Assembly: GCA_900315225.1 (NCBI GenBank)
Contig: OMYM01000403.1
Coordinates: 1-55,948 of the forward strand
Length of the DNA stretch: 55,948 nucleotides
From: an uncultured Erysipelotrichaceae bacterium
Lineage (GTDB): Bacteria > Bacillota_I > Bacilli_A > Erysipelotrichales > Erysipelotrichaceae
Direction: 5' to 3'
The stretch's first letter is position 1, and the number at the start of each line of letters is the position of its first letter. The notes beneath the pieces are model-generated. The model ran no database searches. It was given only the letters and a program-made list of their open reading frames with translations, and was not told the DNA's origin. Positions 8,197 to 16,479 of the stretch are shown here, one piece after another. Both the position numbers and the translations under genes were made by a program.

Positions 8197-9588
8197 ATGA
8201 GTTTAGAGTATACCAGCGTGCGCGAGCTTTACGAGTGCACCAAATCGGGAACGGTGATCGAGAAGGATCAGATTAGCTTTGTCATGCTACAGGGCTGGGT
8301 CAGGACAAACCGGGCTGGAAAGAATATTTCGTTCATCGCGTTGAACGATGGAACGTACTTCGCAAATGCGCAGATCGTGTATTCGTCGGATACGCTGGCA
8401 AACTACGATGAAGTCTGCCGCTTTTTGACCGGGACGGCGATATCTGTCATTGGCAAGTACATCGCCACCCCTGAAAACAAGCAGCCTTTTGAAATCCAGG
8501 CAACGGAAATTACGTTGGAAGGAGCTTGCGACAATACATATCCGCTGCAGAAAAAGAGGCATACCTTTGAATATCTGCGTGAAATCGGGCATTTGCGTCC
8601 AAGGACAAACACATTCTCAGCGGTGTTCCGCGTCAGGAGCGTCCTTGCGATGGCAATCCACACATTCTTCCAAGAACAGGGTTTTGTCTACGTCCATACG
8701 CCAATCATCACCGGCAACGATGCCGAGGGGGCAGGCGAGACGTTCACCGTCACAACCAGATCCGATGCAAAATACGATGAGGATTTCTTTGGCAAGCATG
8801 CCAGCCTCACAGTGTCAGGACAGCTGCAGGGCGAAGCCTACGCCATGGCGTTCCGTGACATCTATACCTTCGGACCAACGTTCAGGGCAGAAAACAGCAA
8901 CACTTCGACGCATGCGGCGGAATTCTGGATGATCGAGCCGGAAATGGCGTTTGCCGACCTGGAATACAACATGGGTGTGATCGAGGACATGATCAAATTC
9001 TGCATCGAGTATGTCCTGGAAGAATGTCCGGAAGAGATGAAGTTTTTCGCGGAGCGCATTGACAAGACATTGATGGAAAGACTGGACAACATCAGGAATT
9101 CCGAGTTCAGGCGCATGACGTACACCGAGGCGATCGAGATCCTGAAGAACGCCGATGTCAAGTTTGAAAACAGCGATATCCACTGGGGCATGGATCTTAA
9201 CACCGAACACGAGCGTTACCTGACGGAAAAAGTCGTGAATGGACCAGTGTTCTTGATCGACTATCCAGCTGAAATCAAGGCATTCTACATGAGGCTCAAC
9301 GATGATGGAAAAACGGTTGCGGCGTGCGACCTGCTTGTCCCGGGCGTGGGCGAGCTGGTTGGCGGATCACAAAGAGAAGAGCGCCTGGATATGCTGGAGA
9401 AGAAGATGGACGAAATCGGCATGAAGAAAGACGGCCTGCAATGGTATCTAGATCTTCGCCGCTATGGCGGATGTGTGCATTCAGGTTTCGGACTCGGGTT
9501 TGAAAGACTTGTCATGTATGTGACAGGCATGGAGAACATCAGGGACGTTGTTCCTTTTGCAAGAACGCCAAGGAATCTTTTGTTTTAA
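8197..9588 (+). CDS. asnS: Asparaginyl-tRNA synthetase
   Basis: 463 residues, a class IIb synthetase. The N-terminal OB fold (residues ~20-110) binds the anticodon, with [20 protein letters not shown]. The catalytic domain has [12 protein letters not shown] (motif 1 area), [20 protein letters not shown] (motif 2, Asn-type rather than Asp-type) and [15 protein letters not shown] (motif 3). AAGGAG precedes the ATG. It follows rex by 12 nt and is probably co-transcribed. A terminator follows the gene. Confidence 0.96.
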   Translation: MSLEYTSVRELYECTKSGTVIEKDQISFVMLQGWVRTNRAGKNISFIALNDGTYFANAQIVYSSDTLANYDEVCRFLTGTAISVIGKYIATPENKQPFEIQATEITLEGACDNTYPLQKKRHTFEYLREIGHLRPRTNTFSAVFRVRSVLAMAIHTFFQEQGFVYVHTPIITGNDAEGAGETFTVTTRSDAKYDEDFFGKHASLTVSGQLQGEAYAMAFRDIYTFGPTFRAENSNTSTHAAEFWMIEPEMAFADLEYNMGVIEDMIKFCIEYVLEECPEEMKFFAERIDKTLMERLDNIRNSEFRRMTYTEAIEILKNADVKFENSDIHWGMDLNTEHERYLTEKVVNGPVFLIDYPAEIKAFYMRLNDDGKTVAACDLLVPGVGELVGGSQREERLDMLEKKMDEIGMKKDGLQWYLDLRRYGGCVHSGFGLGFERLVMYVTGMENIRDVVPFARTPRNLLF

Positions 9589-9598
9589 GAATAGCAAG

Positions 9599-9625
9599 GG
9601 AATGGATTTTGCTCCATTCCTTTTT
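9599..9625 (+). terminator. Intrinsic terminator after asnS
   Basis: 8-bp stem GGAATGGA / TCCATTCC, loop TTTTGC, then TTTTT. It lies immediately before the ribosome binding site of the next gene. Confidence 0.75.
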
Positions 9626-9636
9626 CAGGAGGTGTG

Positions 9637-11493
9637 ATGTTATACCAGGCAAGCAAGGCCTCGAAATACTATGGCGCCGACATGGTGTTCGAGGATGTGA
9701 ATTTTGAGATCAAGTCAACAGAGAAGATTGCCATTGTCGGGCGCAATGGCTGCGGAAAAACGACATTCCTTCGCTGTATGTGCGGCGAAGAGTCGTTCGA
9801 TAAGGCGAATATCGCCATTCAGAGCGGCACCACCATTGGCTACCTTGCCCAAAAAGTCCTTGAGCATGACGATTGGACGGTGGAGGAAGAGCTAAGGACA
9901 GTCTATGCTAGACTCTTCGACCTGCAACAAAAGATGCATGGTCTTGAAGAGCAAATGGCCAAGGATGCAACGGACAGGATATTGTCGCAATATGCGGATA
10001 TGCAAGAGAAGTTCGAGGCGCTGGGTGGCTATCAATGGGAATCGGAGATGAAGAATGTCTTTACTCGGTTTGGCTTTCCCCTGGAGGATCTGCAGAAAAT
10101 CATTGGCGAGTTTTCGGGAGGACAGAAGACACGCATTGCGTTCGTCAAGCTGTTGCTAAGCAAGCCTGACATCCTGTTGCTGGACGAACCGACGAACCAT
10201 TTGGACATGGAGATGATCGAATGGCTGGAAAACTACGTCAAGGGATACCCAAAGGCGGTTGTCCTCGTCTCTCACGACAGGATGTTCCTTGATCGCACCG
10301 CCGATGTTGTCTACGATATGGAATATGGGCATATGAAGCGATATGTAGGCAACTATACGTCTTTCTCCCAGCAAAAGGAAAACGACTTGGAACGCAAGCA
10401 AGCAGCCTATGTCCGCCAGCAAAAAGACATTGAGAGGCTCCAGGCGCTCATTGAGAAATTTCGCTACAAGAAAAACAAGGCAGCCTTTGCCCAATCCAAG
10501 ATCAAGTATCTGGAACGAATGGAAAAAATCGATCTAGAGACAGCGGACGACCGCACGTTTCATGCGCGCTTCACCCCGGATGTCAAGGGTGGCGAACGGG
10601 TGCTGGAAGTGGAAAAACTTGCCATAGGCTATGACAAGCCGTTGTGCGAGATCACCATGAAGATGCGAAGGGGAGATCGGATTGCGGTCATAGGCGCAAA
10701 TGGAACCGGCAAATCGACGTTCGTCAAGACACTCATGAACCTTGTGAAGCCCCTTGGTGGCAGCTTTTTGTTTGGGCATCAGGTGGATCCTGGATATTTC
10801 GATCAGCAGCTAGCACAGTTTTCTTCGGGAAAGACAGTGCTGGAAGAGATTTGGGATGAAAACCCCGAGTTAGACCGCACCACTGTCCGCAGTGTCCTTG
10901 GCCAGTTCTTGTTTTCTGCCGATGACGTGTTCAAGACAGTGGACGTGTTGTCGGGAGGCGAGAAGGTCAGGCTTTCCTTCGCAAAGCTTTTGTTGAAACA
11001 CAACAACATGTTGATTTTGGACGAACCGACGAACCACTTGGACATTCCCGGCAAGGAGGCATTGGAAGAATCGCTCAAGGGATATGCGGGGACAGTCTTG
11101 TTTGTTTCCCATGATAGATACTTCATCCAGCGCATGGCGACAGGCATCCTGGCCTTGGAAAACGGCAAAGCGGTTTTCTACGACATGCGATATGATGAAT
11201 ACGAGGAAAAGAAAAAGGCCGCCGTCGAGCAACCAATGCGCCAAGCCCAAGAGAAAAAGACGCGTGTATTTATCGCCACCAAAGAATCGATCGCCAGGGA
11301 AATCGCCAAAGTCGAAAAAAGAATCACTGCCAGGGAAGAAGAACTGGATGCCTTGCGCGCATTGCGCTTTGAGCCAGAGTACTACCAAGACTACGCGCGG
11401 ATGAATTCACTGGAGGAAGACATTGCGCGCGTGCAGGAAGAGCTAGGACAGCTGGAAGAAAAATGGGAAGAATTACTTGCGCAAATGGAATGA
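9637..11493 (+). CDS. ABC-F family ATPase (YdiF-like)
   Basis: 618 residues. It has two fused ATPase domains and no membrane segment, so it is an ABC-F translation factor and not a transporter. The first domain has GRNGCGKTT, FSGGQKTR and LLLDEPTNHLD. The second has GANGTGKST, LSGGEKVR and LILDEPTNHLD followed by FVSHDRYF. The ~80-residue linker between them is the helical, Lys/Arg-rich P-site tRNA-interaction motif. The C-terminal ~90 residues are a charged coiled coil, as in YdiF. The ATG at 9637 was preferred over the GTG at 9634 because AGGAGG needs about 4 nt of spacing. A stalled-ribosome or antibiotic-protection role cannot be separated by sequence alone. Confidence 0.88.
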   Translation: MLYQASKASKYYGADMVFEDVNFEIKSTEKIAIVGRNGCGKTTFLRCMCGEESFDKANIAIQSGTTIGYLAQKVLEHDDWTVEEELRTVYARLFDLQQKMHGLEEQMAKDATDRILSQYADMQEKFEALGGYQWESEMKNVFTRFGFPLEDLQKIIGEFSGGQKTRIAFVKLLLSKPDILLLDEPTNHLDMEMIEWLENYVKGYPKAVVLVSHDRMFLDRTADVVYDMEYGHMKRYVGNYTSFSQQKENDLERKQAAYVRQQKDIERLQALIEKFRYKKNKAAFAQSKIKYLERMEKIDLETADDRTFHARFTPDVKGGERVLEVEKLAIGYDKPLCEITMKMRRGDRIAVIGANGTGKSTFVKTLMNLVKPLGGSFLFGHQVDPGYFDQQLAQFSSGKTVLEEIWDENPELDRTTVRSVLGQFLFSADDVFKTVDVLSGGEKVRLSFAKLLLKHNNMLILDEPTNHLDIPGKEALEESLKGYAGTVLFVSHDRYFIQRMATGILALENGKAVFYDMRYDEYEEKKKAAVEQPMRQAQEKKTRVFIATKESIAREIAKVEKRITAREEELDALRALRFEPEYYQDYARMNSLEEDIARVQEELGQLEEKWEELLAQME

Positions 11494-11516
11494 CGCTGTT
11501 TCAGCAGCGTCATTTT
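11490..11516 (+). terminator. Intrinsic terminator of the ABC-F gene
   Basis: 9-bp stem ATGACGCTG / CAGCGTCAT with a 6-nt loop and a short T run. The stem includes the TGA stop codon. Confidence 0.75.
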
Positions 11517-11527
11517 ATTGGCAAAAG

Positions 11528-11554
11528 AAAAATGCGGCTTGCGCCGCATTTTTT
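11528..11554 (-). terminator. Bidirectional terminator between the ABC-F gene and tRNA-Ser
   Basis: AAAATGCGGC / GCCGCATTTT stem with loop TTGC, with A tracts on one side and T tracts on the other. It can terminate both converging units. Confidence 0.75.
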
Positions 11555-11557
11555 AGG

Positions 11558-11643
11558 CGGAGAAAGAGGGATTTGAACCCCCGCACGCTTTCACGTCTGC
11601 CGGTTTTCGAAACCGGTCCCTTCAGCCTCTTGGGTATTTCTCC
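11558..11643 (-). tRNA. tRNA-Ser (anticodon CGA)
   Basis: Class II tRNA on the minus strand. The acceptor stem is GGAGAAA / TTTCTCC with discriminator G, and the anticodon stem CCGGT / ACCGG encloses the loop TTCGAAA, which gives CGA. A long variable arm and TTCAAAT in the T loop are present. CCA is not encoded. It reads UCG codons. Confidence 0.95.
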
Positions 11644-11653
11644 ATGCGGGAGT

Positions 11654-11683
11654 ATTATAGCACAATTCCCGATTTGAATGCAA
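11654..11683 (-). promoter_or_regulatory. tRNA-Ser promoter
   Basis: On the minus strand, TTGCAT and an extended -10 TGTGCTATAATA are separated by 18 bp. The same -35 (TTGCAT) and the TGTGCTA element precede the other two tRNA genes in the window. Confidence 0.65.
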
Positions 11684-11721
11684 CAACTGTGTTAGACTGA
11701 AAAAAAAGAAAGAGGATGGCA

Positions 11722-13407
11722 ATGCGGTTTTCGGAAATAAAGTATGAAAGACCTTCGCTTGAAGAAGCTGAGAGGGTTTTTAGCGACTTGGCAAGACAGC
11801 TTGCTTGTGCAAGCAGCTACGAATCAGCAAGAGAGGCGTTTCTTGCCTTCGACAAGCTTGAAAGAAGAATTGCTTCGATGCGCACCATAGCGGGTATTCG
11901 CCATGACATGGACACCAGGGATGCCTACTATGAAGAAGAAAACAATTGGTGGGACGATGCGACGCCTGTCTTGACGCAAAAGGAAGTAGCGTTCAAGGAA
12001 GCGTTATTGGCAAGTGGCTTCCGTGATCAATTCGCAAGTGAATTTGGCGAACTGATATTCATTGAGGCAGAGATTGCGCGCAAGAGCATATGTGATGAAA
12101 TCATTTTGGACATGCAGGAAGAAAACAAGCTGACAAGCGCATATGAAGACCTTCTTGCCCAGGCGTTGGTAGAATTCGAGGGAGAAAAGCATACCCTGGC
12201 GCAAATGGACGCGTTCAAGAAATGCCCCGACCCCAAAAGGCGCCTGGCCGCATGGAAGGCGGATGGCGGATGGTACAAGGAGAACCAAGGGAAACTGGAC
12301 GAAACCTTTGACCGTTTGGTAGGCTTGCGCGATGGAATGGCAAAAAAGATGGGATATGGAGACTTTAGGACGCTAGGATACCTGCGGATGCGCCGAAATT
12401 GCTATGGCGAGAAAGACATCGAGGCGTTTCGCGCGCATTGCGTCAGGTATATCGTTCCAATCGTTGAAAAAATGTACCAGAAGCAAGCAGTTAGAAACAA
12501 CGTTCCCTATCCGATGAGCTTCAGCGAATGCGCCATCGAATATCCCGATGGCAATCCCGATCCTTTGGGTGGCGCGCAAGGCATTCTCAATGCGGCGCAA
12601 GATTTCTATGATTCCCTGTCGAAAGAAACGTCTGCTTTCTTCAATGCCATGCTAGAAGGAGAATGGATGGACTTGCAGGCAAGGCCAGGCAAGCGCTCAG
12701 GTGGATATTGCACGGAAATCCCCGACTTTGGCATGCCGTTTATTTTCGCAAACTTCAATGGCACGCAAGCAGACGTGGAGGTTGTGACGCATGAGGCGGG
12801 ACATGCCTTTGAAGCGTGGCTGAACATGAGGCGCGTGCCAATGGAAACCATCTTTCCCTCCATGGAAGCAGCGGAAGTACATTCGATGGCGATGGAATTC
12901 TTCGCCGAAAAAAACAGCGAGGCGTTCTTTGGAAAAGATGCGGCGAAATACCGTTTCTCACATGTGGCGCAATCCCTTGCGTTTATCCCGTATGGAACGA
13001 TGGTCGATCATTTCCAGCACATTGTCTATGCCAATCCATCCATGACGGCGCGCGAGCGCCACGAAGCGTGGCTAGAGCTTGAGAAAACCTACCGCCCATG
13101 GCTTCGCATGGACGGGGAGATACCGTTTTGGAGCGAAGGAATGAGCTGGCAGTTCAAGCATCATATCTATTCTTCTCCGTTCTACTACATCGACTATTGC
13201 CTGGCGCAGACGGTTTCCCTGTGGCTTTGGTCCTTGATGCGCAAGGATTATGGCAATGCATGGTTTATCTATATGAAATACACGCGCATGGGAGGCAGCG
13301 ATACATTTGCCGGTCTTTTGGAAAATGCCGGGATTCCTTCGCCTTTTTCCGATGAGATGGTGCGCAAGGTCGCCTTGGAATGCGATGCGTTCCTAGCTGG
13401 CGATTAA
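11722..13407 (+). CDS. M3 family oligoendopeptidase (PepF-like)
   Basis: 561 residues, a cytoplasmic zinc metallopeptidase that trims oligopeptides and fits with the two peptide importers downstream. The zinc motif HEAGH lies in EVVTHEAGHAFEAW, and the third ligand Glu is in the following MEAAEVHSMAMEFF block. YCLAQTVSLWLW and the GGSDTF tail are typical of M3B enzymes. The ATG at 11722 has GAGG 6 nt upstream; the ATG at 11716 is only two codons earlier and too close to that site. The gene follows the divergent tRNA-Ser promoter and leads into a small membrane protein 11 nt downstream. Confidence 0.9.
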   Translation: MRFSEIKYERPSLEEAERVFSDLARQLACASSYESAREAFLAFDKLERRIASMRTIAGIRHDMDTRDAYYEEENNWWDDATPVLTQKEVAFKEALLASGFRDQFASEFGELIFIEAEIARKSICDEIILDMQEENKLTSAYEDLLAQALVEFEGEKHTLAQMDAFKKCPDPKRRLAAWKADGGWYKENQGKLDETFDRLVGLRDGMAKKMGYGDFRTLGYLRMRRNCYGEKDIEAFRAHCVRYIVPIVEKMYQKQAVRNNVPYPMSFSECAIEYPDGNPDPLGGAQGILNAAQDFYDSLSKETSAFFNAMLEGEWMDLQARPGKRSGGYCTEIPDFGMPFIFANFNGTQADVEVVTHEAGHAFEAWLNMRRVPMETIFPSMEAAEVHSMAMEFFAEKNSEAFFGKDAAKYRFSHVAQSLAFIPYGTMVDHFQHIVYANPSMTARERHEAWLELEKTYRPWLRMDGEIPFWSEGMSWQFKHHIYSSPFYYIDYCLAQTVSLWLWSLMRKDYGNAWFIYMKYTRMGGSDTFAGLLENAGIPSPFSDEMVRKVALECDAFLAGD

Positions 13408-13418
13408 GGGGAATTGGC

Positions 13419-13940
13419 ATGGCTGGAAAAAAGAAACATCGGTATGAATATCTCAACGAGTTCAAGGTGAACGACACGGGAGGCTACGAGTTCAAGGGAA
13501 GCCACTACATAATGGAAGCACAAGGCAACCAATGGAAGATGTGGCTGTTTCTTGTCGGCTGCGTTGGAACCGTTGTGGTGGCGGGCTTTGTCCCTTGCGG
13601 CGGCATGTACAACAGCTTCTACGTAATCCTTCCCTATGCCATCGAGGCATGCCTTGCGGCATATGCCGTCTATGTCAATGCCAGGATTGCGTTGGCAAAA
13701 GGAAAGATGCGGGATTATGTCTATGAAAAGACAGTGCCGCGCGTGAATCCGCTTTTCACTATCCTTGACATATGCGCGTTGATGTCTGCTTGCGGCGAAA
13801 TCATCCACCTGCTTGCTACATCGTTTGCCCAGGCAACGATGAGTGGTGTCTTTATCGCGCTACAATGCGCCGCAGTGGTGTGTGCCGGGGGATACCTGAC
13901 TTCGTTCCGAAGCATAAAATGGAATCGTTTGTGCAAATAA
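13419..13940 (+). CDS. Small four-helix membrane protein of unknown function
   Basis: 173 residues, not recognised. After a charged N-terminus (KKKHRYEYLNEFK, then a short beta-like stretch) come about four hydrophobic segments: WLFLVGCVGTVVVAGFV (~44-60), the stretch around YVILPYAIEACLAAYAVYV, LFTILDICALMSACGEIIHL and SGVFIALQCAAVVCAGGYL. It starts 11 nt after the PepF gene with AAGGGG as ribosome binding site, so it is probably its operon partner. Nothing indicates enzymatic activity. The start was placed at 13419, because an upstream in-frame ATG lies inside the PepF gene. Confidence 0.75.
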   Translation: MAGKKKHRYEYLNEFKVNDTGGYEFKGSHYIMEAQGNQWKMWLFLVGCVGTVVVAGFVPCGGMYNSFYVILPYAIEACLAAYAVYVNARIALAKGKMRDYVYEKTVPRVNPLFTILDICALMSACGEIIHLLATSFAQATMSGVFIALQCAAVVCAGGYLTSFRSIKWNRLCK

Positions 13941-14005
13941 TTTCATAAAATGATGTGTTGCAGGAAAATGAACCGAAAAATCAAATGAAAATCTGTTCGG
14001 TGAAT

Positions 14006-14034
14006 TTGACACTGTTTTCATTTGGCTTTACAAT
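14006..14034 (+). promoter_or_regulatory. Consensus promoter of the first opp operon
   Basis: Perfect TTGACA (14006-14011), 17-bp spacer and TACAAT (14029-14034). It is the best-matching promoter in the window and suggests strong expression of the binding protein. About 45 nt of leader precede the AGGAGG site. Confidence 0.85.
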
Positions 14035-14085
14035 CGTTTCTGTGTATGAGGCATGATTGGCCTCAAGCAAATTAGGAGGAAAAAA

Positions 14086-16215
14086 ATGAGCATTTCTAAA
14101 TTACTGAAGCGCGGATTAGCGTTGACGGCAGCGATGTCGCTGGCCGCATGCTCTGGCACCGCTTCAACTACAGGCACAACACCTGCAACGACAAGCGGTT
14201 CCGAGACAACCGCCACACCGTCCGATGTCACCTATGAGCGTGGCGATGACGATGACATCTATGATGAAGTCCTTGGCGAATACGAGTCATTGATGGCAAA
14301 AGCTGATAGCTCCGAGTCTGCCGACGAGAGATTTGTTCTCTTTGCACAGGCAGAGGCTGAACTGCTGGATTCCGCCGTCATGATCCCGACAACAACGCAA
14401 GGTGGCGCATATACATTGAGCCGTGTTGCTCCAAGAACCATCCCGTATGTCCAATGGGGCAACGATGACGACCGTGTCAAGGGTCTTGTCATTTCCGATG
14501 ATTTCATCACGCCTGACGAGAGAGAAGAGTTGCTCGACATCTGGAGCAAGGCTGTCGCGGGCGAGGGCGAGTACGATCCTGCCGCCTACTTGACAGGCAA
14601 AGGCCACAAGTTGACGACAAACTACACAACGACATTCTCCACGGCTCCCGTGACGCTGGACTGGCTGAACACCAGCTCGCAATCCGATACGGAGATCACC
14701 GTCAATACGGTCGATGGCTTGGTTGAATACAACAACCTGAGCCAAATGACCCCGGCGCTTGCCGAGGATTGGTCTGTTTCCGATGATGGAACAGTCTACA
14801 CGTTCAATATCCGCCAAGGCGTCAAGTGGTACACATCCGAGGGAACGGAATACGCCGATGTAACGGCGAACGACTTCGTTGCAGGTTTCCGCCACATGCT
14901 CGATGCCAAGGCAGGCTTGGAGTGGCTGGTCGATGGTGTCATCGTTGGCGCGACAGATTACTATAATGGCGGCGGCAGCTTCGATGACGTAGGATACAAG
15001 GCGGTTGACGACTACACATTGGAAATCACCCTCGAAAAGCCAATCTCCTACTTCATGACAATGTTGACATACTCTTGCTTCCTGCCGATCTGCGATTCCT
15101 TCTTCCAGGCACATGGGGGGGTATATGGCGTGGATGAGCTGGCAGAGCGCTCGGCCGATACAAACTCGTACACATTCGGCAAGTCCGAGGACGTTGCTTC
15201 CCAGGTATATTGCGGACCATTCCTTGTGCAAAAGCTGCAGAAGGACTCTGAGATCTACCTCGTCAAGAACCCTAACTACTACAAGTCCGAGGATGTAACG
15301 CTTGATAGCATCAAGTGGGTCTATGACAATGGCGAGAACCCAGATGCTTTCTACAATGATGTCATCAACGGAACATACAGCACCGTTACCCTTGGCATCG
15401 CCAATGGATTGCTTGACAAGGCAAAGACAGACGGCAACTTCGACAAATATGCATATGTCTCCGAGACAACATCCACAACTTACTTCGGCGGCTTGAACGT
15501 CAACCGTGGAACATTCGCGCTTGAAGCTGGTACAGTCGCTTCCAAGAAAAATGAACAACAGAAGATCGACACCGTCACCGCCCTCCGGAACAAGAACTTC
15601 AGAAAGGCATTGCAGTACTCCTTCGACAAGGCAAAATACAATGCTGTTTCCAGAGGCGATGATCTTGCGACCACAAACCTGAGAAACATGTATACGCACC
15701 CTGAGTTTGTCACTCTGAGCGAAGATACGACGGATGCCGATGGGCATACATTCCCAGCTGGAACATTCTATGGCGAACTGGTTCAGTACTATTGCGACCA
15801 GCTTGGCACAGGCATCGATGTTTCCGATGGCGTCAATGGCTGGTTCCAGCCAGATGTTGCCAAGGAGTGCCTTGAAGCCGCAAAGGAAGAGCTTGGCGAT
15901 TCCGTCTCATTCCCGATCATCATCGATGTTGTATATCTGTCCTCCAATGACACGATCACAGCGCAAGCAAACACCTATAAGAAGGTCATTGAAGAAAACC
16001 TTGGCTCCGACAATGTCACCGTCAACCTTATCGAGGCAACGACATCTGACGATTACTATGCATCTGGCTACCGTGCTTCCAATGGCGAAGCAGGGAACTT
16101 CGATATGTTCTACGGCTCTGGATGGGGTCCGGACTATGGTGATCCTTCCACTTATTTGAACACATTCCTTGGCGCAGGTGCCGGCTATATGACAAAGGTC
16201 ATCGGTCTGTACTAA
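14086..16215 (+). CDS. Oligopeptide-binding lipoprotein (AmiA/OppA type), apparently circularly permuted
   Basis: 709 residues. The signal peptide ends in lipobox SLAAC (Cys22), so it is a membrane-anchored extracellular SBP_bac_5 receptor. Residues ~165-709 follow the family: VDGLVEYNNL, ALAEDWSVSDDG, the ADVTANDFVAGFRHMLDA block, NKNFRKALQYSFDKAKY. The protein then stops at GWGPDYGDPSTYL plus ~16 residues, where AmiA proteins continue for ~115 more. That missing tail is found at residues ~58-155 instead: EVLGEYESLMAKA, FAQAEAELLDSAVMIP and SRVAPRT match AmiA's EYDKLVDEA, YAAAQAWLTDSSLFIP and SRIVPFT as I remember them. Tandem duplication with new ends would produce this. It heads an operon with two permeases and two ATPases. 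Confidence 0.9.
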   Translation: MSISKLLKRGLALTAAMSLAACSGTASTTGTTPATTSGSETTATPSDVTYERGDDDDIYDEVLGEYESLMAKADSSESADERFVLFAQAEAELLDSAVMIPTTTQGGAYTLSRVAPRTIPYVQWGNDDDRVKGLVISDDFITPDEREELLDIWSKAVAGEGEYDPAAYLTGKGHKLTTNYTTTFSTAPVTLDWLNTSSQSDTEITVNTVDGLVEYNNLSQMTPALAEDWSVSDDGTVYTFNIRQGVKWYTSEGTEYADVTANDFVAGFRHMLDAKAGLEWLVDGVIVGATDYYNGGGSFDDVGYKAVDDYTLEITLEKPISYFMTMLTYSCFLPICDSFFQAHGGVYGVDELAERSADTNSYTFGKSEDVASQVYCGPFLVQKLQKDSEIYLVKNPNYYKSEDVTLDSIKWVYDNGENPDAFYNDVINGTYSTVTLGIANGLLDKAKTDGNFDKYAYVSETTSTTYFGGLNVNRGTFALEAGTVASKKNEQQKIDTVTALRNKNFRKALQYSFDKAKYNAVSRGDDLATTNLRNMYTHPEFVTLSEDTTDADGHTFPAGTFYGELVQYYCDQLGTGIDVSDGVNGWFQPDVAKECLEAAKEELGDSVSFPIIIDVVYLSSNDTITAQANTYKKVIEENLGSDNVTVNLIEATTSDDYYASGYRASNGEAGNFDMFYGSGWGPDYGDPSTYLNTFLGAGAGYMTKVIGLY

Positions 16216-16254
16216 TCCAAAGGTTTCACAATTGAGTTTCTTAAAATAACATCG

Positions 16255-16287
16255 CATGGGAGGCTCTAGTCCTCCCATGTGTGTTTC
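16255..16287 (+). terminator. Attenuating terminator between binding-protein and permease genes
   Basis: 9-bp stem CATGGGAGG / CCTCCCATG with a 7-nt loop, then TGTGTGTTT. The weak U tract suggests partial termination, which would give more binding protein than permease. Confidence 0.65.
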
Positions 16288-16479
16288 CATTTGACTAGTG
16301 AATATGATTTCTTTATGGGCTGTAGCCTTGGCGTTGCCCGCAAAGAGATCATATGTCGCTAGTTATGCCATCGTTGGGCATATAACTGCAGGCAGACGAT
16401 GCAGAATTCCACCTAATTGTGCATCCGAGCATACAGAAGAGGAAGGGGGATTTCGCCGCAATGCGGTGAATAGAAGACA
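16288..16479 (+). other. Gene-free leader before the first permease gene
   Basis: 192 nt without a supportable gene. It contains a hairpin AGTTAT-GCC / GGC-AT-ATAACT (16361-16387), a nearby repeat TGCAGGCAGACGATGCAG, and a short CGCCGCAATGCGGTG stem-loop close to the start codon. No good -35/-10 pair and no strong ribosome binding site are seen. A post-transcriptional control element is possible but not shown. Confidence 0.4.

Noticed and set aside
14287..15747. Long open frame (486 codons) on the minus strand inside the first binding-protein gene
   Set aside because: It is antisense to a strongly supported lipoprotein gene, lacks a ribosome binding site and resembles no family; Ser/Thr/Asp-rich coding DNA often leaves such frames open.
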